From assembly GCA_030445275.1 (NCBI GenBank), contig JAUCSE010000104.1:51449-115448 (forward strand): 64,000 bases of DNA, given 5' to 3'. Both the position numbers and the translations under genes were made by a program. This DNA comes from Mucilaginibacter sp. (GTDB lineage: Bacteria; Bacteroidota; Bacteroidia; Sphingobacteriales; Sphingobacteriaceae). The notes below the pieces were generated by a model. The model ran no database searches. It saw only the letters and a program-made list of their open reading frames with translations, and was not told the origin of the DNA. Positions 10,901 through 19,930 of the stretch are shown here, piece after piece (the first letter of the stretch is position 1; each line of letters starts with the position of its first letter).

Positions 10901-10934
10901 GAGCTTCCTGGCTGGCGTACAAGTAGATTTATAA
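7926..10934 (+). CDS. SusC/RagA-family TonB-linked outer-membrane receptor
   Basis: A 1002-residue outer-membrane importer. The signal peptide ends at SNAQ (about residue 31), followed by a carboxypeptidase-regulatory-like domain (35-112), the plug from NEVVVVGYGTTTKKE through VIDGVPD and GTRATNGVIIVTTKKA, and a beta-barrel running to the C-terminal SFLAGVQVDL. The length is typical of SusC. It is followed after 19 bp by its SusD partner and should pull oligosaccharides through the outer membrane using TonB energy. It is preceded by the LacI-linked regulatory region, so sugar-dependent induction is likely. Confidence 0.95.
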   Translation: MITNRPKQLWRKARPGIVLMLLLFISTYSNAQTTSTIKGVVKDAKGEPLPGVTILVKGTDQSTAAAVNGSFTIRAAKGSVLQFRFIGFDQKEVIVGDESNITVTLAENQRSLNEVVVVGYGTTTKKELTSAITTVKAEQFNAGVVSTPADLLEGKVAGLNITNDGNPNGTATVTLRGPSTVRPAGSAAFYVIDGVPDADFKLLAPADIASIDVLKDASAAAIYGTRATNGVIIVTTKKAKPGQLRMTYDAYASMDKISNSFKVASADQLRAYVKANGQSFTPANDNGGNTDWQKAVERSSGFSQNHNLSFGGGTDKTVYGGSLNYLDNQGIVKTSDLKRVIGRLNVSQKTLNDKLKLDFSVSNSVTNSGLLVNDIPLTTANGQSPGLFKSIVQYLPTRTIYNADGTLYNDPTLKLGYNPVGLITNDTYQQKINLLLANTKAELQLPFGLLYNLNLAYQSRTTNNNTYYDSASELAPNLGGKAIRSTYEDTKKVFENYLSYAHNWNNKHDFKALFGYSYDETTVGNGFQSAAQGFPSDATSYYNLGLGSQTGLSSDLGNTTTSFNTLRLISFYSRLNYSYLGKYILQASIRRDGSNAFGTNNRWGYFPAASAAWRVIDESFMKSQNLIDDLKLRVGYGQTGNALGFNPYTPQTLYGTTGYFYYNGAYTSAVGITQNPNPDLKWEATATLNGGIDFSILKGRLSGSVDVYNKKTTNMIFDIPVSTINNFVNITTANVGSMSNKGVEIALNGSPIKTRDFTWSSYGNIAFNKNRITSMGANLSKIYVGDPEGPGQSGIKVSIIEAGYPLGEFYTLKYLGRTNGVSTFLGANGQPTTTPTSADQTYAGNAQPTYTFGWGNDFTYKKFSLNFFFRGQGGNKIMNASLASFNQPTQASAHGVPVLTLSEPANDVNANLYSTRYLESGTFVRLSNATLSYKTKIQGNYIHGLRLYVTGTNLFIITKYKGVDPELNLSLNNQASGQFIGVDSNNFYPKTRSFLAGVQVDL

Positions 10935-10953
10935 TACCTAAAACTTAATTGAC

Positions 10954-12546
10954 ATGAACCACATAAAAATATATAAGAAACTCAGCATCGTAGCTTTGCT
11001 TGCAGGAGCAGTTTACCTGCCGAGCTGTACAAAATTGGATGTTGCCGCAAAGTCTGCGCTTACACCAGAGAATTTCCCAACAACAGCCGCGCAATTTGTG
11101 GCAGCAACCGGACCTATTTATACTTCATTCCGTAGCGCGGTTGGTCGCGAGTATTGGCTGTTACAAAACCTGAGCACAGATGAAAACGTACTGGTGGCCC
11201 GCGGCGGAAACTGGTTAGATGGCGGTACATACTCCACCGTAAATCTGCACACGGTTACTCCTGATAATGGCATGATTGAAACTTGCTGGTCATGGGGATA
11301 CACCACCATTAGTAACTGTAATAAGGTATTGTCGGTATTTGCTTCAGCACCCGAAAGTGCAGCTAAGCAACAAACCATTGCCGAAATAAAAACAATGCGT
11401 GCTGTATCATATTTCTATATGATGGATTTATTTGGTAACGTGCCTATATCTAAAACTTTTGGCGATACCACCAATTTAGGTACACAGCCAAGGGCACAGG
11501 TATTTGCTTTTATTGAAAGCGAATTATTGGCACAGATCCCTAATTTGAGCTCAACAACAGGAGCTGTAACCTATGGCCGGCCTACAAAATATTTGGCATA
11601 CGCGGTTTTGGCTAAAATGTATTTAAACGCACAGTACTACATCGGTACCCCACGATACCAGGATGCGGTTACCATGTGCGATAATATTATACAAGGCGCT
11701 CAGTATAGTTTGGATACCGATTATCTAGGTATGTTTAAAGCTAGTAACGGGCCACAGATAAAGGATTTTATTTTTGCTGTTCCTTTTGATGCTTTGCTGG
11801 CCCAGGGCATGTATTATTCGCGTTGGACGATAAACCCGAATTTAGCAAGCAAATACAAAATGCCGTACACTCCTGATGGCCCGGTGTATACATTTAAAGA
11901 GTATTATGCTTTGTTTAATGATGTTAATGACATCCGCAGAAAGCAATACCTTACCGGAAAACAGTATAATAATGACGGCACACCAATTAACATTACCACA
12001 ACCAATATAGGCCTTGATGCCAGCTATAGCGGCCCAAATCCAACCGCTCAAGTTGTTCATCAGTTGGAGTTTACGCCTGATATTGTATGGAAAAACGTTG
12101 CCACGTTTGATATTGGCAATGATGAATTGGCTAACGAGTCAGGTTACAGGAACAATAAATTTTATCCGGATAGCTTAAGCACCACCCGTAACCAGAGCAA
12201 TGATGTACCAATGTTCAGATATGCCGATGTTTTATTAGAAAAAGCAGAAGCCATATTAAGAGGGGCGACTACCACTAATGGCGATTCGCCTTTATCATTG
12301 GTTAATCAGGTTCGCACACGTGCTAAAGCAGCATCGTTAAGCGCCGTAACCCTTTCTGATGTATTGGACGAACGCGCCCGTGAATTGGCTATGGAAGGCT
12401 GGAGAAGAAATGACCTTATCCGTTACGGTCAGTTTGAAAAGGCATGGGGTATAAAAACTGATGCCAATCCAAACAAACGTATTTTCCCAATTCCAAGACC
12501 AGAAATGCAGTTGAACCCTAAACTGGTGCAAAACCCGGGTTATTAA
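10954..12546 (+). CDS. SusD/RagB-family glycan-binding outer-membrane lipoprotein
   Basis: A 530-residue lipoprotein with lipobox LPSC and acylated Cys25. The SusD/RagB alpha-helical TPR fold is seen in WSWGYTTISNCNKVL, EIKTMRAVSYFYMMDLFGNVPI and YLAYAVLAKMYLNAQYY. The C-terminal signature ERARELAMEGWRRNDLIRYGQF followed by IPRPEMQLNPKLVQNPGY closes it. It caps the preceding SusC on the cell surface and selects the glycan ligand. A strong terminator follows, so the SusC/SusD pair is its own transcript. Confidence 0.95.
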   Translation: MNHIKIYKKLSIVALLAGAVYLPSCTKLDVAAKSALTPENFPTTAAQFVAATGPIYTSFRSAVGREYWLLQNLSTDENVLVARGGNWLDGGTYSTVNLHTVTPDNGMIETCWSWGYTTISNCNKVLSVFASAPESAAKQQTIAEIKTMRAVSYFYMMDLFGNVPISKTFGDTTNLGTQPRAQVFAFIESELLAQIPNLSSTTGAVTYGRPTKYLAYAVLAKMYLNAQYYIGTPRYQDAVTMCDNIIQGAQYSLDTDYLGMFKASNGPQIKDFIFAVPFDALLAQGMYYSRWTINPNLASKYKMPYTPDGPVYTFKEYYALFNDVNDIRRKQYLTGKQYNNDGTPINITTTNIGLDASYSGPNPTAQVVHQLEFTPDIVWKNVATFDIGNDELANESGYRNNKFYPDSLSTTRNQSNDVPMFRYADVLLEKAEAILRGATTTNGDSPLSLVNQVRTRAKAASLSAVTLSDVLDERARELAMEGWRRNDLIRYGQFEKAWGIKTDANPNKRIFPIPRPEMQLNPKLVQNPGY

Positions 12547-12571
12547 TAAATGATTATTTTTAGTTGAGATC

Positions 12572-12603
12572 AGAATATGGGTTAATTACCCATATTCTTT
12601 TTT
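12572..12603 (+). terminator. Rho-independent terminator after susD
   Basis: AGAATATGGGT (12572-12582), loop TAATT, ACCCATATTCT (12588-12598), then a T-run. The 11-bp arms are perfect. It separates the SusC/SusD pair from the GH89 operon, which must start from its own promoter in the next 50 bp (TATATTTAA resembles a -7 box). Confidence 0.9.
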
Positions 12604-12655
12604 CTATTTCAACGACCCCTATATTTAAAACTCGGCATAGTCATAGCTCTATTTT

Positions 12656-14875
12656 ATGAAGAAAAGAACCTTTTATAATCTTTATTGTCTAGGTATTGCC
12701 TTAATACTTATTGTGTTTAGCTGCATATCATTAAAGGCACAGGTAAATCCGGGTGCATCCTATGCCCTTATTAAGCGGGTAATTCCGCAAAAGGCTGCCT
12801 ACTTTATGGTAAAGGAAATAAATGATGAGGCTGGCAAGGATGTATTTGAAATAGAAAGCAAGGACGATAAAATTATACTGAGCGGAAATAATGGGGTAGC
12901 TATAGCCTCGGCATTATATTATTACCTGACTGAATATGCTCATTGCCAGCTTACCTGGAATGGCACCAATCTGAACTTGCCGGCAAAGCTGCCGGTATTA
13001 ACTACCAAAATCCATAAAAACACACCTTACCAGTATCGTTATTATCTTAACTATTGCACATTTAACTACAGCATGAGCTGGTGGGACTGGAAGCGGTGGG
13101 AAAAAGAAATAGACTGGATGGCTATGCATGGCATCAATATGCCGCTGGCCTTAACTGGCCAGGAATATACCTGGTACAAAGTTTACAGGGGCATGGGCTT
13201 TACAGACAAGGATCTGAGAGCATTTTTTTGTGGCCCTGCTTATTTTTCGTGGTTTTGGATGGGCAATCTGGATGGCTGGGGCGGCCCGCTCCCAATAAGC
13301 TGGATGCTATCCCATCGTACTCTGCAACAAAGAATACTAGGCCGCGAGCGTGAACTGGGCATGAAGCCGGTTTTACAATCATTCACGGGTCATGTCCCCC
13401 CCTCTTTTCAAAAACATTTCCCGGCATCCAAACTAAAAAAAACAAACTGGAATAATGGCTTTGCCGATACCTATATCCTGGATACCAACGATCCGCTTTT
13501 TGCTGAGATTGGTCGTAAATTTATTAAGGCGCAAACCGAACTTTATGGTACCGACCATTTGTACTCTGCTGATACCTTTAATGAAAACGAACCGCCAACC
13601 AATGATACTGCCTATCTGGCCGCGCTAAGCAACCGGGTTTATCAGGCCATGAGTAAAGCCGATCCGAAAGCTATTTGGGTAATGCAGGGATGGCTTTTTT
13701 ACAGCGATCGTAAATTCTGGGATCCCCCGCAGGTAAAAGCTTTGTTGGATGCCGTACCCAATGAACATATGATTCTGCTTGACCTGGCAACAGAGATTGA
13801 ACCTGTTTGGAAACGAACAGCAGCATTTTACGGAAAGCCCTGGATCTGGAATATGCTAAATAACTTCGGTGGCAACGTTAATCTCTTTGGGCGGATGCAA
13901 GGTGTGGCAGATGGCCCGGCGCAGGCACTGCATGCTGCTGATAAAGGTGATCTGAAAGGAATAGGCCTAACCATGGAAGCCATTGAGCAAAACCCTGTAT
14001 TATACGAATTAATGCTACAAAACACCTGGCAGGATTCTGTGATTTCAGTTGATGCCTGGCTAAGTAAGTACACCCGGAACCGTTACGGTTCCGATAACAA
14101 AAACGCTGTTGCTGCCTGGCAAACACTAAAGAAAACAGTTTACAACGGCACAGCTATTCGTGATGGGGCCGAAAGTATCATTACCGGCAGACCGACGTTC
14201 GATTCAACAACCGTATGGACCAGAACAAAACTGAATTATAAACCAAAAGACCTGCTACCCGCCTGGGATGATCTAATAAAGGCTATCCCGGCCTGCAAAA
14301 ATAGCGATGGCTTTAACTACGACCTGGTTGATGTAACCCGGCAGGTACTTGCCAATTATGCCTCACCCTTACAACAGCAATGGATCAAGGCATACCGCGA
14401 AAAAAATATAGCTGAATTTAAACTATACAGCACGCAATATTTACAGTTAATAAGTGATATGGACCAGTTGCTGGCAAGCCGCAAGGATTTTTTACTGGGC
14501 CCCTGGATAAGGGATGCCAGAAGCTGGGGAACTACGGTTAACGAGAAAGCCATCTATGAGCGTAATGCCCGCGATCTGATCACCCTTTGGGGCGATGCTG
14601 ATAGTCCGCTTCATGAATATGCCAACAGGCAATGGAGCGGCTTACTCAATGATTTTTATAAAGTAAGATGGGAGAAATTCTTTGCTATGCTAACGGCTTC
14701 ACTACAGTCAGGGAAGGAAGCAAACCTACCCGCTTTTGAGCAATCCATAAAAGCATGGGAATGGCAATGGGTAAACAGCAAGAAGGATTTTCCTGTACAG
14801 GCAACCGGTAACCCGGTTACGGAATCTGAGTATATGTATCAAAAATACCGCCAGCAAATTGAACAGGCTTATTAG
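12656..14875 (+). CDS. GH89 alpha-N-acetylglucosaminidase (NAGLU family)
   Basis: A 739-residue exported enzyme with a signal peptide ending near LKAQ. The domain order is that of NAGLU: an N-terminal beta domain (about 30-110), a TIM barrel (from YRYYLNYCTFNYSMSWWDW) and a C-terminal helical domain. Family diagnostics include WMAMHGINMPLALTGQE, LGMKPVLQSFTGHVP, ADTFNENEPP and the region GIGLTMEAIEQNPVLYEL. E310 (in DTFNE) and E441 (in TMEAIEQN) line up with the two catalytic glutamates of human NAGLU (E316, E446) by motif. It releases terminal alpha-linked GlcNAc. It heads a run of five close plus-strand genes, and the next encodes an HGSNAT-like acetyltransferase, a pairing also known from heparan catabolism. 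Confidence 0.93.
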   Translation: MKKRTFYNLYCLGIALILIVFSCISLKAQVNPGASYALIKRVIPQKAAYFMVKEINDEAGKDVFEIESKDDKIILSGNNGVAIASALYYYLTEYAHCQLTWNGTNLNLPAKLPVLTTKIHKNTPYQYRYYLNYCTFNYSMSWWDWKRWEKEIDWMAMHGINMPLALTGQEYTWYKVYRGMGFTDKDLRAFFCGPAYFSWFWMGNLDGWGGPLPISWMLSHRTLQQRILGRERELGMKPVLQSFTGHVPPSFQKHFPASKLKKTNWNNGFADTYILDTNDPLFAEIGRKFIKAQTELYGTDHLYSADTFNENEPPTNDTAYLAALSNRVYQAMSKADPKAIWVMQGWLFYSDRKFWDPPQVKALLDAVPNEHMILLDLATEIEPVWKRTAAFYGKPWIWNMLNNFGGNVNLFGRMQGVADGPAQALHAADKGDLKGIGLTMEAIEQNPVLYELMLQNTWQDSVISVDAWLSKYTRNRYGSDNKNAVAAWQTLKKTVYNGTAIRDGAESIITGRPTFDSTTVWTRTKLNYKPKDLLPAWDDLIKAIPACKNSDGFNYDLVDVTRQVLANYASPLQQQWIKAYREKNIAEFKLYSTQYLQLISDMDQLLASRKDFLLGPWIRDARSWGTTVNEKAIYERNARDLITLWGDADSPLHEYANRQWSGLLNDFYKVRWEKFFAMLTASLQSGKEANLPAFEQSIKAWEWQWVNSKKDFPVQATGNPVTESEYMYQKYRQQIEQAY

Positions 14876-14893
14876 TATGAACTTAGCAAAATT

Positions 14894-16060
14894 ATGGAGC
14901 AGATAACAACTCCCGCTTCGGCCCCTAAAGTAAAACGGCTGGTTTCGCTCGATGCCCTGAGGGGCTTTGATATGTTTTGGATAATGAGCGGCGAGCAGAT
15001 AGCACATGCGCTGGCAAAAGCAACCGGATGGCCGGTATTCTTGTGGCTTTCCGGGCAACTGCACCATACGGTATGGGATGGTTTCACTTTTTACGATATG
15101 ATCTTCCCGCTGTTTCTATTTATAGCCGGGGTTTCCATGCCCTATTCTATGATGAATAAAATAAGCAAAGCCGGGGTTAATTCCGCAACACAGCTGCCAG
15201 GCGATGCCAAATGGACCATCTACAGATCAATGATCAGGCGTACACTGATCCTGCTTTTACTGGGGATGATCGTTAATGGTCTATTAAAATTTAATGGGTA
15301 CGAAAACACGCGTTTTGCCAGTGTTCTAGGCCGTATAGGTTTAGCCTGGTTCTTTGCCGGATTGATCTATTTAAATTTCAATCTGCGTGGTCAAATTATC
15401 TGGTTTGTGGCCCTGCTTGGCGGTTACTGGGCAGCTATGATGTTTATTCCGGTTCCGGGCTTTGGGGCTGGTGTTTTAACCATGGCCGGTTCTTTTGAAT
15501 CGTACGTTGACAGATTGTTATTACCCGGTAGATTACATGATAAGATACATGATCCCGAAGGTGTATTATCAACCATACCAGCTATTGGTACAGCATTGCT
15601 CGGTGTTTTTACAGGCAGCTTTCTAAAATGGGATTCGCCCAAATGGAGCATGTTAAAAAAGGGGGTTGCATTATTTGCAGCTGGCCTGGTGTCTATTATT
15701 GTCGGCAAATTATGGGGATTGGAGTTCCCCATTAACAAACGTTTATGGTCAAGTTCATTTGTATTATATGTTGGCGGATGGAGCCTGCTTTTCTTGTCTG
15801 TTTTTTATCTGATCATTGATGTCGCTGGTTTTAAAAAATGGGCATTCCCATTTATCCTCATCGGCACAAACTCCATCGTGATCTACATCTGTTCAGAGGG
15901 GCTGGTTAATTTTAACTATACCGCCAATTATGTATTTGGCGGACTTATAAACCTAGCTCCTGTAGCGTGGCAGGCTGTTTTTGCAACAACGTCCATAACG
16001 CTGGTTCAACTGCTATTCCTGTATTTTTTATATCGAAACAAATTGTTTTTAAAAGTTTAA
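14894..16060 (+). CDS. HGSNAT-like multispanning acetyltransferase (DUF5009 family)
   Basis: A 388-residue membrane protein with about ten hydrophobic segments. The N-terminus SLDALRGFDMFWI and the segment HTVWDGFTFYDMIFPLFLFI match the bacterial relatives of heparan-alpha-glucosaminide N-acetyltransferase. H58 aligns with the catalytic histidine of human HGSNAT (His in HASWNG). The human enzyme moves acetyl from cytosolic acetyl-CoA to a terminal alpha-glucosamine on the lumenal side so that NAGLU can act. Its position 18 bp after GH89 suggests the same two-step logic across the inner membrane. Activity on GlcN is inferred; another sugar acceptor is possible. Confidence 0.85.
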   Translation: MEQITTPASAPKVKRLVSLDALRGFDMFWIMSGEQIAHALAKATGWPVFLWLSGQLHHTVWDGFTFYDMIFPLFLFIAGVSMPYSMMNKISKAGVNSATQLPGDAKWTIYRSMIRRTLILLLLGMIVNGLLKFNGYENTRFASVLGRIGLAWFFAGLIYLNFNLRGQIIWFVALLGGYWAAMMFIPVPGFGAGVLTMAGSFESYVDRLLLPGRLHDKIHDPEGVLSTIPAIGTALLGVFTGSFLKWDSPKWSMLKKGVALFAAGLVSIIVGKLWGLEFPINKRLWSSSFVLYVGGWSLLFLSVFYLIIDVAGFKKWAFPFILIGTNSIVIYICSEGLVNFNYTANYVFGGLINLAPVAWQAVFATTSITLVQLLFLYFLYRNKLFLKV

Positions 16061-16079
16061 TTAATTGAAACATAAATTA

Positions 16080-17612
16080 ATGAAATCATTATTTCTACTA
16101 TCTATACTAGCATTAATTGGCAATACCGCTTTTGCCCAGCAAAAAGTGTATAACATAACTGCTTACGGCGCTAAACCCGATGCAAAAACCAATAATGCCC
16201 TATCCATTCAAAAGGCTATTGATGCCGCAACTGCTGATGGTGGTGGTATGGTGCTTATACCTGCAGGCAAATTTGTTACCGGGGTAATTGATTTAAAATC
16301 GGGAGTTGATCTTCATCTGGACGCGAATGCCCAACTGCTGGGCAGTACAACAAGAGCCGACTATGGCCCTAAGCATGCATCGGCATTAATTGTAGCCAAC
16401 CAGCAACACCACATTGCCATAACGGGTAAAGGTGTAATTGACGGGCAGGCTGTTGAACTTTTAAAAGATGTTTACAAACGTTTACATGACGGCACACTGG
16501 AAGATAACGAGTGGAATGTATATAACCCATGGCACCAGATGCGGCCATCCGAAGCAAACCGGCCAAAGTTGATTGAATTTATAAATTGCGATGATATCAA
16601 CATAAAAAACATAACACTTAAAGATGGATTGTCCTGGGTACAGAAATATAATCAATGCTCCAATATGATCATTGATAGCATGAGGGTTGAAAGTACTACT
16701 TACTGGAATAATGATGGCATTGACCTGGTTGACTGTAAAAACGTAAAGCTTACCAATAGTTTTATTAATGCTGATGACGATGGTATCTGCCTCAAATCGG
16801 AAGATCCAAAGGGAATCTGCGAAAATATTTATATCGCTAATTGTACTATTCGCTCTAGTGCAAGCGCTTTAAAATTGGGCACCGCTTCCTTCGGTGGGTT
16901 CAAAAAAATAACGGTCAGGGATATTAAGGTATACGATACTTTCCGATCTGCTATAGCCCTGGAAAGCGTTGATGGCGCTGTTCTGGAAGATATTGATATA
17001 CGGAATGTAACGGCTAAAAATACAGGTAACGCTATATTCATTCGCCTGGGGCAACGCAATAAAAAAGCCGACCCGGGAAAAGTACGCCATATTTATATTG
17101 GCAATGTAAAAGCTGAAATACCATCAGGTAAACCAGATAAGGGCTATCCAACAGAGGGGCCGGCATCGAGGTTCCCGCATAATGTTTTCCCTTCGTCAAT
17201 TGTAGGCATCCCGGGTTACCCTGTGCAGGATGTTACACTCGAAAATATTGAAATAACCTATGGCGGTGATGCAAAAAAGGAAACGGCCCATTTTGGATTA
17301 GACAGCCTGGATAAAGTGCCTGAAAACATAGCAGGTTATCCGGAATTTTCTATGTTTGGCGAATTACCGGCCTGGGGCCTTTATATCAGGCATGCCGATG
17401 GTATCAAAATAAAGAACATGACATTAAAATATCAGAAGGATGATTTCCGTACGGCTTGTATTTTTGATGATGTAACCGGCTTAAACCTGAATGAGGTTAA
17501 AATACCAACGGCAAAAACATACCCTGTAATACTATTTAAAAACGTGACTAATCCGCTGTTAAAGGCAATACAAATACCCGGTGATAGTAAGGAAACCATA
17601 AAAAAGCTATAA
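16080..17612 (+). CDS. GH28-family secreted glycosidase (pectin-type right-handed beta-helix)
   Basis: I start at ATG 16080 because it gives a clean signal peptide (MKSLFLLSILALIGNTAFAQ); a TTG at 16065 is in frame but less likely. The N-terminus YNITAYGAKPDAKTNNA and a parallel beta-helix fold identify GH28. NNDGID (D212) and ADDDGICLKS match the family's catalytic Asp and Asp-Asp motifs. The GHG and RIK motifs of classical polygalacturonases are not evident; SSASALKLGT stands at the GHG site. This points to an exo-acting or rhamnogalacturonan-type member rather than an endopolygalacturonase. It probably acts in the periplasm and is co-transcribed with the genes on either side (gaps of 19 and 3 bp). 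Confidence 0.87.
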   Translation: MKSLFLLSILALIGNTAFAQQKVYNITAYGAKPDAKTNNALSIQKAIDAATADGGGMVLIPAGKFVTGVIDLKSGVDLHLDANAQLLGSTTRADYGPKHASALIVANQQHHIAITGKGVIDGQAVELLKDVYKRLHDGTLEDNEWNVYNPWHQMRPSEANRPKLIEFINCDDINIKNITLKDGLSWVQKYNQCSNMIIDSMRVESTTYWNNDGIDLVDCKNVKLTNSFINADDDGICLKSEDPKGICENIYIANCTIRSSASALKLGTASFGGFKKITVRDIKVYDTFRSAIALESVDGAVLEDIDIRNVTAKNTGNAIFIRLGQRNKKADPGKVRHIYIGNVKAEIPSGKPDKGYPTEGPASRFPHNVFPSSIVGIPGYPVQDVTLENIEITYGGDAKKETAHFGLDSLDKVPENIAGYPEFSMFGELPAWGLYIRHADGIKIKNMTLKYQKDDFRTACIFDDVTGLNLNEVKIPTAKTYPVILFKNVTNPLLKAIQIPGDSKETIKKL

Positions 17613-17615
17613 ATA

Positions 17616-19916
17616 ATGTTCAAAAAGTTATTATTGATAACCGGTTTAAGTGGCTTATTTATTAACGCTGGTCTTGCACAATCAACTGATCTGGTTAAAT
17701 ATGTGCAGCCATTATCGGGCACAGCGGCAAGTACTACATCATCGGCATTAAAACATGGCAGCGGGACGGAAAGCTATGCCAATACCATCCCAGCGGTTGG
17801 ACTTCCTTTTGGAATGACCCAGTGGACACCGCAAACCCATACTTCTGAAAACAAATGCCTGCCGCCATACAGCTATAAGGATAGTCTGCTCAACGGCTTC
17901 AGGGCTACACACTGGCTTAGCGGTTCCTGTACACAGGATTATGGCAGTTTTACCATAATGCCCATCAGCGGAAAGTTAAAAACGACTCCCGAAACTTATG
18001 CCGTTCCGTTTTTACATCAAAATGAAATTACCACACCGGCATATTATCGTGTTGATTTAAACAACTACCAGTTAAGTACCGAAATAACCGCCACCCTCCG
18101 ATGCGGTATGTTGCAATTCACCATGAATAAGGCCGATAGCCTGTATCTACTAGTCATGCCCAACAGCGATAAGGATAAAGGTTCCATAAACGTTGATGCC
18201 AGTCAGGGTGAGGTATACGGCTATAATCCTGCCTATCGTATTTACCAGGGATGGGGCAACCCCGCTGGCTTTAGTGGTTATTTTGTAATGAAAGTTGAAC
18301 GCAGCATAGGCAACAGCGGCACATTTAACGGCGACCAGGTATTTTCATCCAGTAGTATAAAAGATCTTAAAAATATTGGTGCTTTTATAGGCTTTAAACT
18401 TCAAAAGGGCGAAAAACTCAGGGTAAGGATCGGCACATCATTTACCAGTATAGCTGATGCCAGGAAAAACCTGCAGGCCGAAATTAAAGACTGGGATTTT
18501 AATGCCTTAGTTAAGCAAAACAAACTGGTATGGCAAAATGAATTAAGCCGGCTTAATGTGGTAACCGCTAATGAATGTGATAAATATATTTTTTATACCG
18601 CGTTTTACCATGCCATGCAGCACCCTCGTTTGTTTAATAACGTGGATAGAACATATCCGCGATTTGCCGGCAACTATCAAACAGAACACCTGGACAAGGG
18701 GAATTATTATGATGATTTTTCCATGTGGGATATTTACCGGGCGCAGCTGCCTTTATATGAGATCATTAAACCAACTATGATCAATGATTTTGTACGGTCA
18801 ATGATCTTAAAAGGGCAGCAAGGGCAATGGATGCCTATATTTCCCTGCTGGAACAGCTATACCTCGGCCATGATCGGCGATCATGCAACTGCTTTTATAG
18901 CCTCGGCATATGCTAAAAATATCCGTGATTATAATATAACCGAGGGTTACCTGCTGATGCGCCAGAATGCTTTTGATGTGGCTTCCAAAACTGATTATTT
19001 AAATGGCAAAGGAAGGCGGGCGCTTACCTCCTACTTAAAATATGGTTATATCCCGATGGAAGATAGTGTACAGGAGGCTTTTCATAAAAAAGAGCAGGTG
19101 AGCCGCACGCTGGAGTATGCCTATGATGATTATGCGCTTGCCACCATTGCCAAAGCATTGGGCAAAACCACCGATTATCAGTTGCTAAGCAAACGCGCCC
19201 TGAACTATAAAAATGTACTTGATCCAAATACCGGCCTGGTACGGGGAAGGTATGAAAATGGTAGCTGGTTTACCCCTTTTAAACCCGATAATCGTGAATC
19301 TTATATTACAGAGGGTACTCCAAGACAATATACTTTTTATGCTCCGCAGGATGTTCCGGGACTTAGTCGCCTGATGGGCGGACAAGCACAATTAGAGAAA
19401 AAGCTGGATACCCTATTCCATAAAGATGAGTACTGGCATGGTAACGAACCCGGACATCAGATCCCATTCATGTATAATTATACGCGTGCCCCCTGGAAAA
19501 CACAGCAGGAAGTAAGGCGTATATTATCTACAGAATATACAGATGGCCCCGGCGGTTTAAGCGGCAATGACGATGCCGGGCAAATGTCGGCATGGTATAT
19601 TTTTGCATCTGTGGGATTTTATCCTGTTGATCCCGTTTCTGATGAATATCTTTTGTGCTCCCCCATTTTTGACCGGGTAACGGTAAAACTTCCCGAAGGC
19701 AAATCATTAGAGATCATCGCCCATAAAGAGTCAAAAAACGCAGTATACATTAGCACGATGAAGCTGAATGGCAAAGCATATACTAAAAATTATATTCGCT
19801 ATAATGCCTTAATGCAGGGTGGTAAACTGGAGTTTTATTTAAAAAACAAGCCAGATAAAACCTGGGGAACAAAAACAACAGACCAGCCTACAGGCTTATC
19901 CTCATCTTTCAACTAA
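17616..19916 (+). CDS. GH92 calcium-dependent exo-alpha-mannosidase
   Basis: A 766-residue exported enzyme with a signal peptide ending at GLAQ. It starts with YVQPLSGT and carries YANTIPAVGLPFGMTQWTPQT, FRATHWLSGSCTQDYG, DDFSMWDIYRAQLPLY, EGTPRQYTFYAPQDVPGL and the C-terminal GLSGNDDAGQMSAWYIFASVGFYPV, all GH92 landmarks. D652/D653 in GNDDAG are in the conserved catalytic segment. GH92 enzymes invert terminal alpha-mannose on N-glycans or mannans with bound Ca2+. The gene starts 3 bp after the GH28 stop codon. The exact linkage (alpha-1,2/1,3/1,4/1,6) cannot be read from sequence. Confidence 0.94.
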   Translation: MFKKLLLITGLSGLFINAGLAQSTDLVKYVQPLSGTAASTTSSALKHGSGTESYANTIPAVGLPFGMTQWTPQTHTSENKCLPPYSYKDSLLNGFRATHWLSGSCTQDYGSFTIMPISGKLKTTPETYAVPFLHQNEITTPAYYRVDLNNYQLSTEITATLRCGMLQFTMNKADSLYLLVMPNSDKDKGSINVDASQGEVYGYNPAYRIYQGWGNPAGFSGYFVMKVERSIGNSGTFNGDQVFSSSSIKDLKNIGAFIGFKLQKGEKLRVRIGTSFTSIADARKNLQAEIKDWDFNALVKQNKLVWQNELSRLNVVTANECDKYIFYTAFYHAMQHPRLFNNVDRTYPRFAGNYQTEHLDKGNYYDDFSMWDIYRAQLPLYEIIKPTMINDFVRSMILKGQQGQWMPIFPCWNSYTSAMIGDHATAFIASAYAKNIRDYNITEGYLLMRQNAFDVASKTDYLNGKGRRALTSYLKYGYIPMEDSVQEAFHKKEQVSRTLEYAYDDYALATIAKALGKTTDYQLLSKRALNYKNVLDPNTGLVRGRYENGSWFTPFKPDNRESYITEGTPRQYTFYAPQDVPGLSRLMGGQAQLEKKLDTLFHKDEYWHGNEPGHQIPFMYNYTRAPWKTQQEVRRILSTEYTDGPGGLSGNDDAGQMSAWYIFASVGFYPVDPVSDEYLLCSPIFDRVTVKLPEGKSLEIIAHKESKNAVYISTMKLNGKAYTKNYIRYNALMQGGKLEFYLKNKPDKTWGTKTTDQPTGLSSSFN

Positions 19917-19930
19917 ATCTCAAGAATAAA

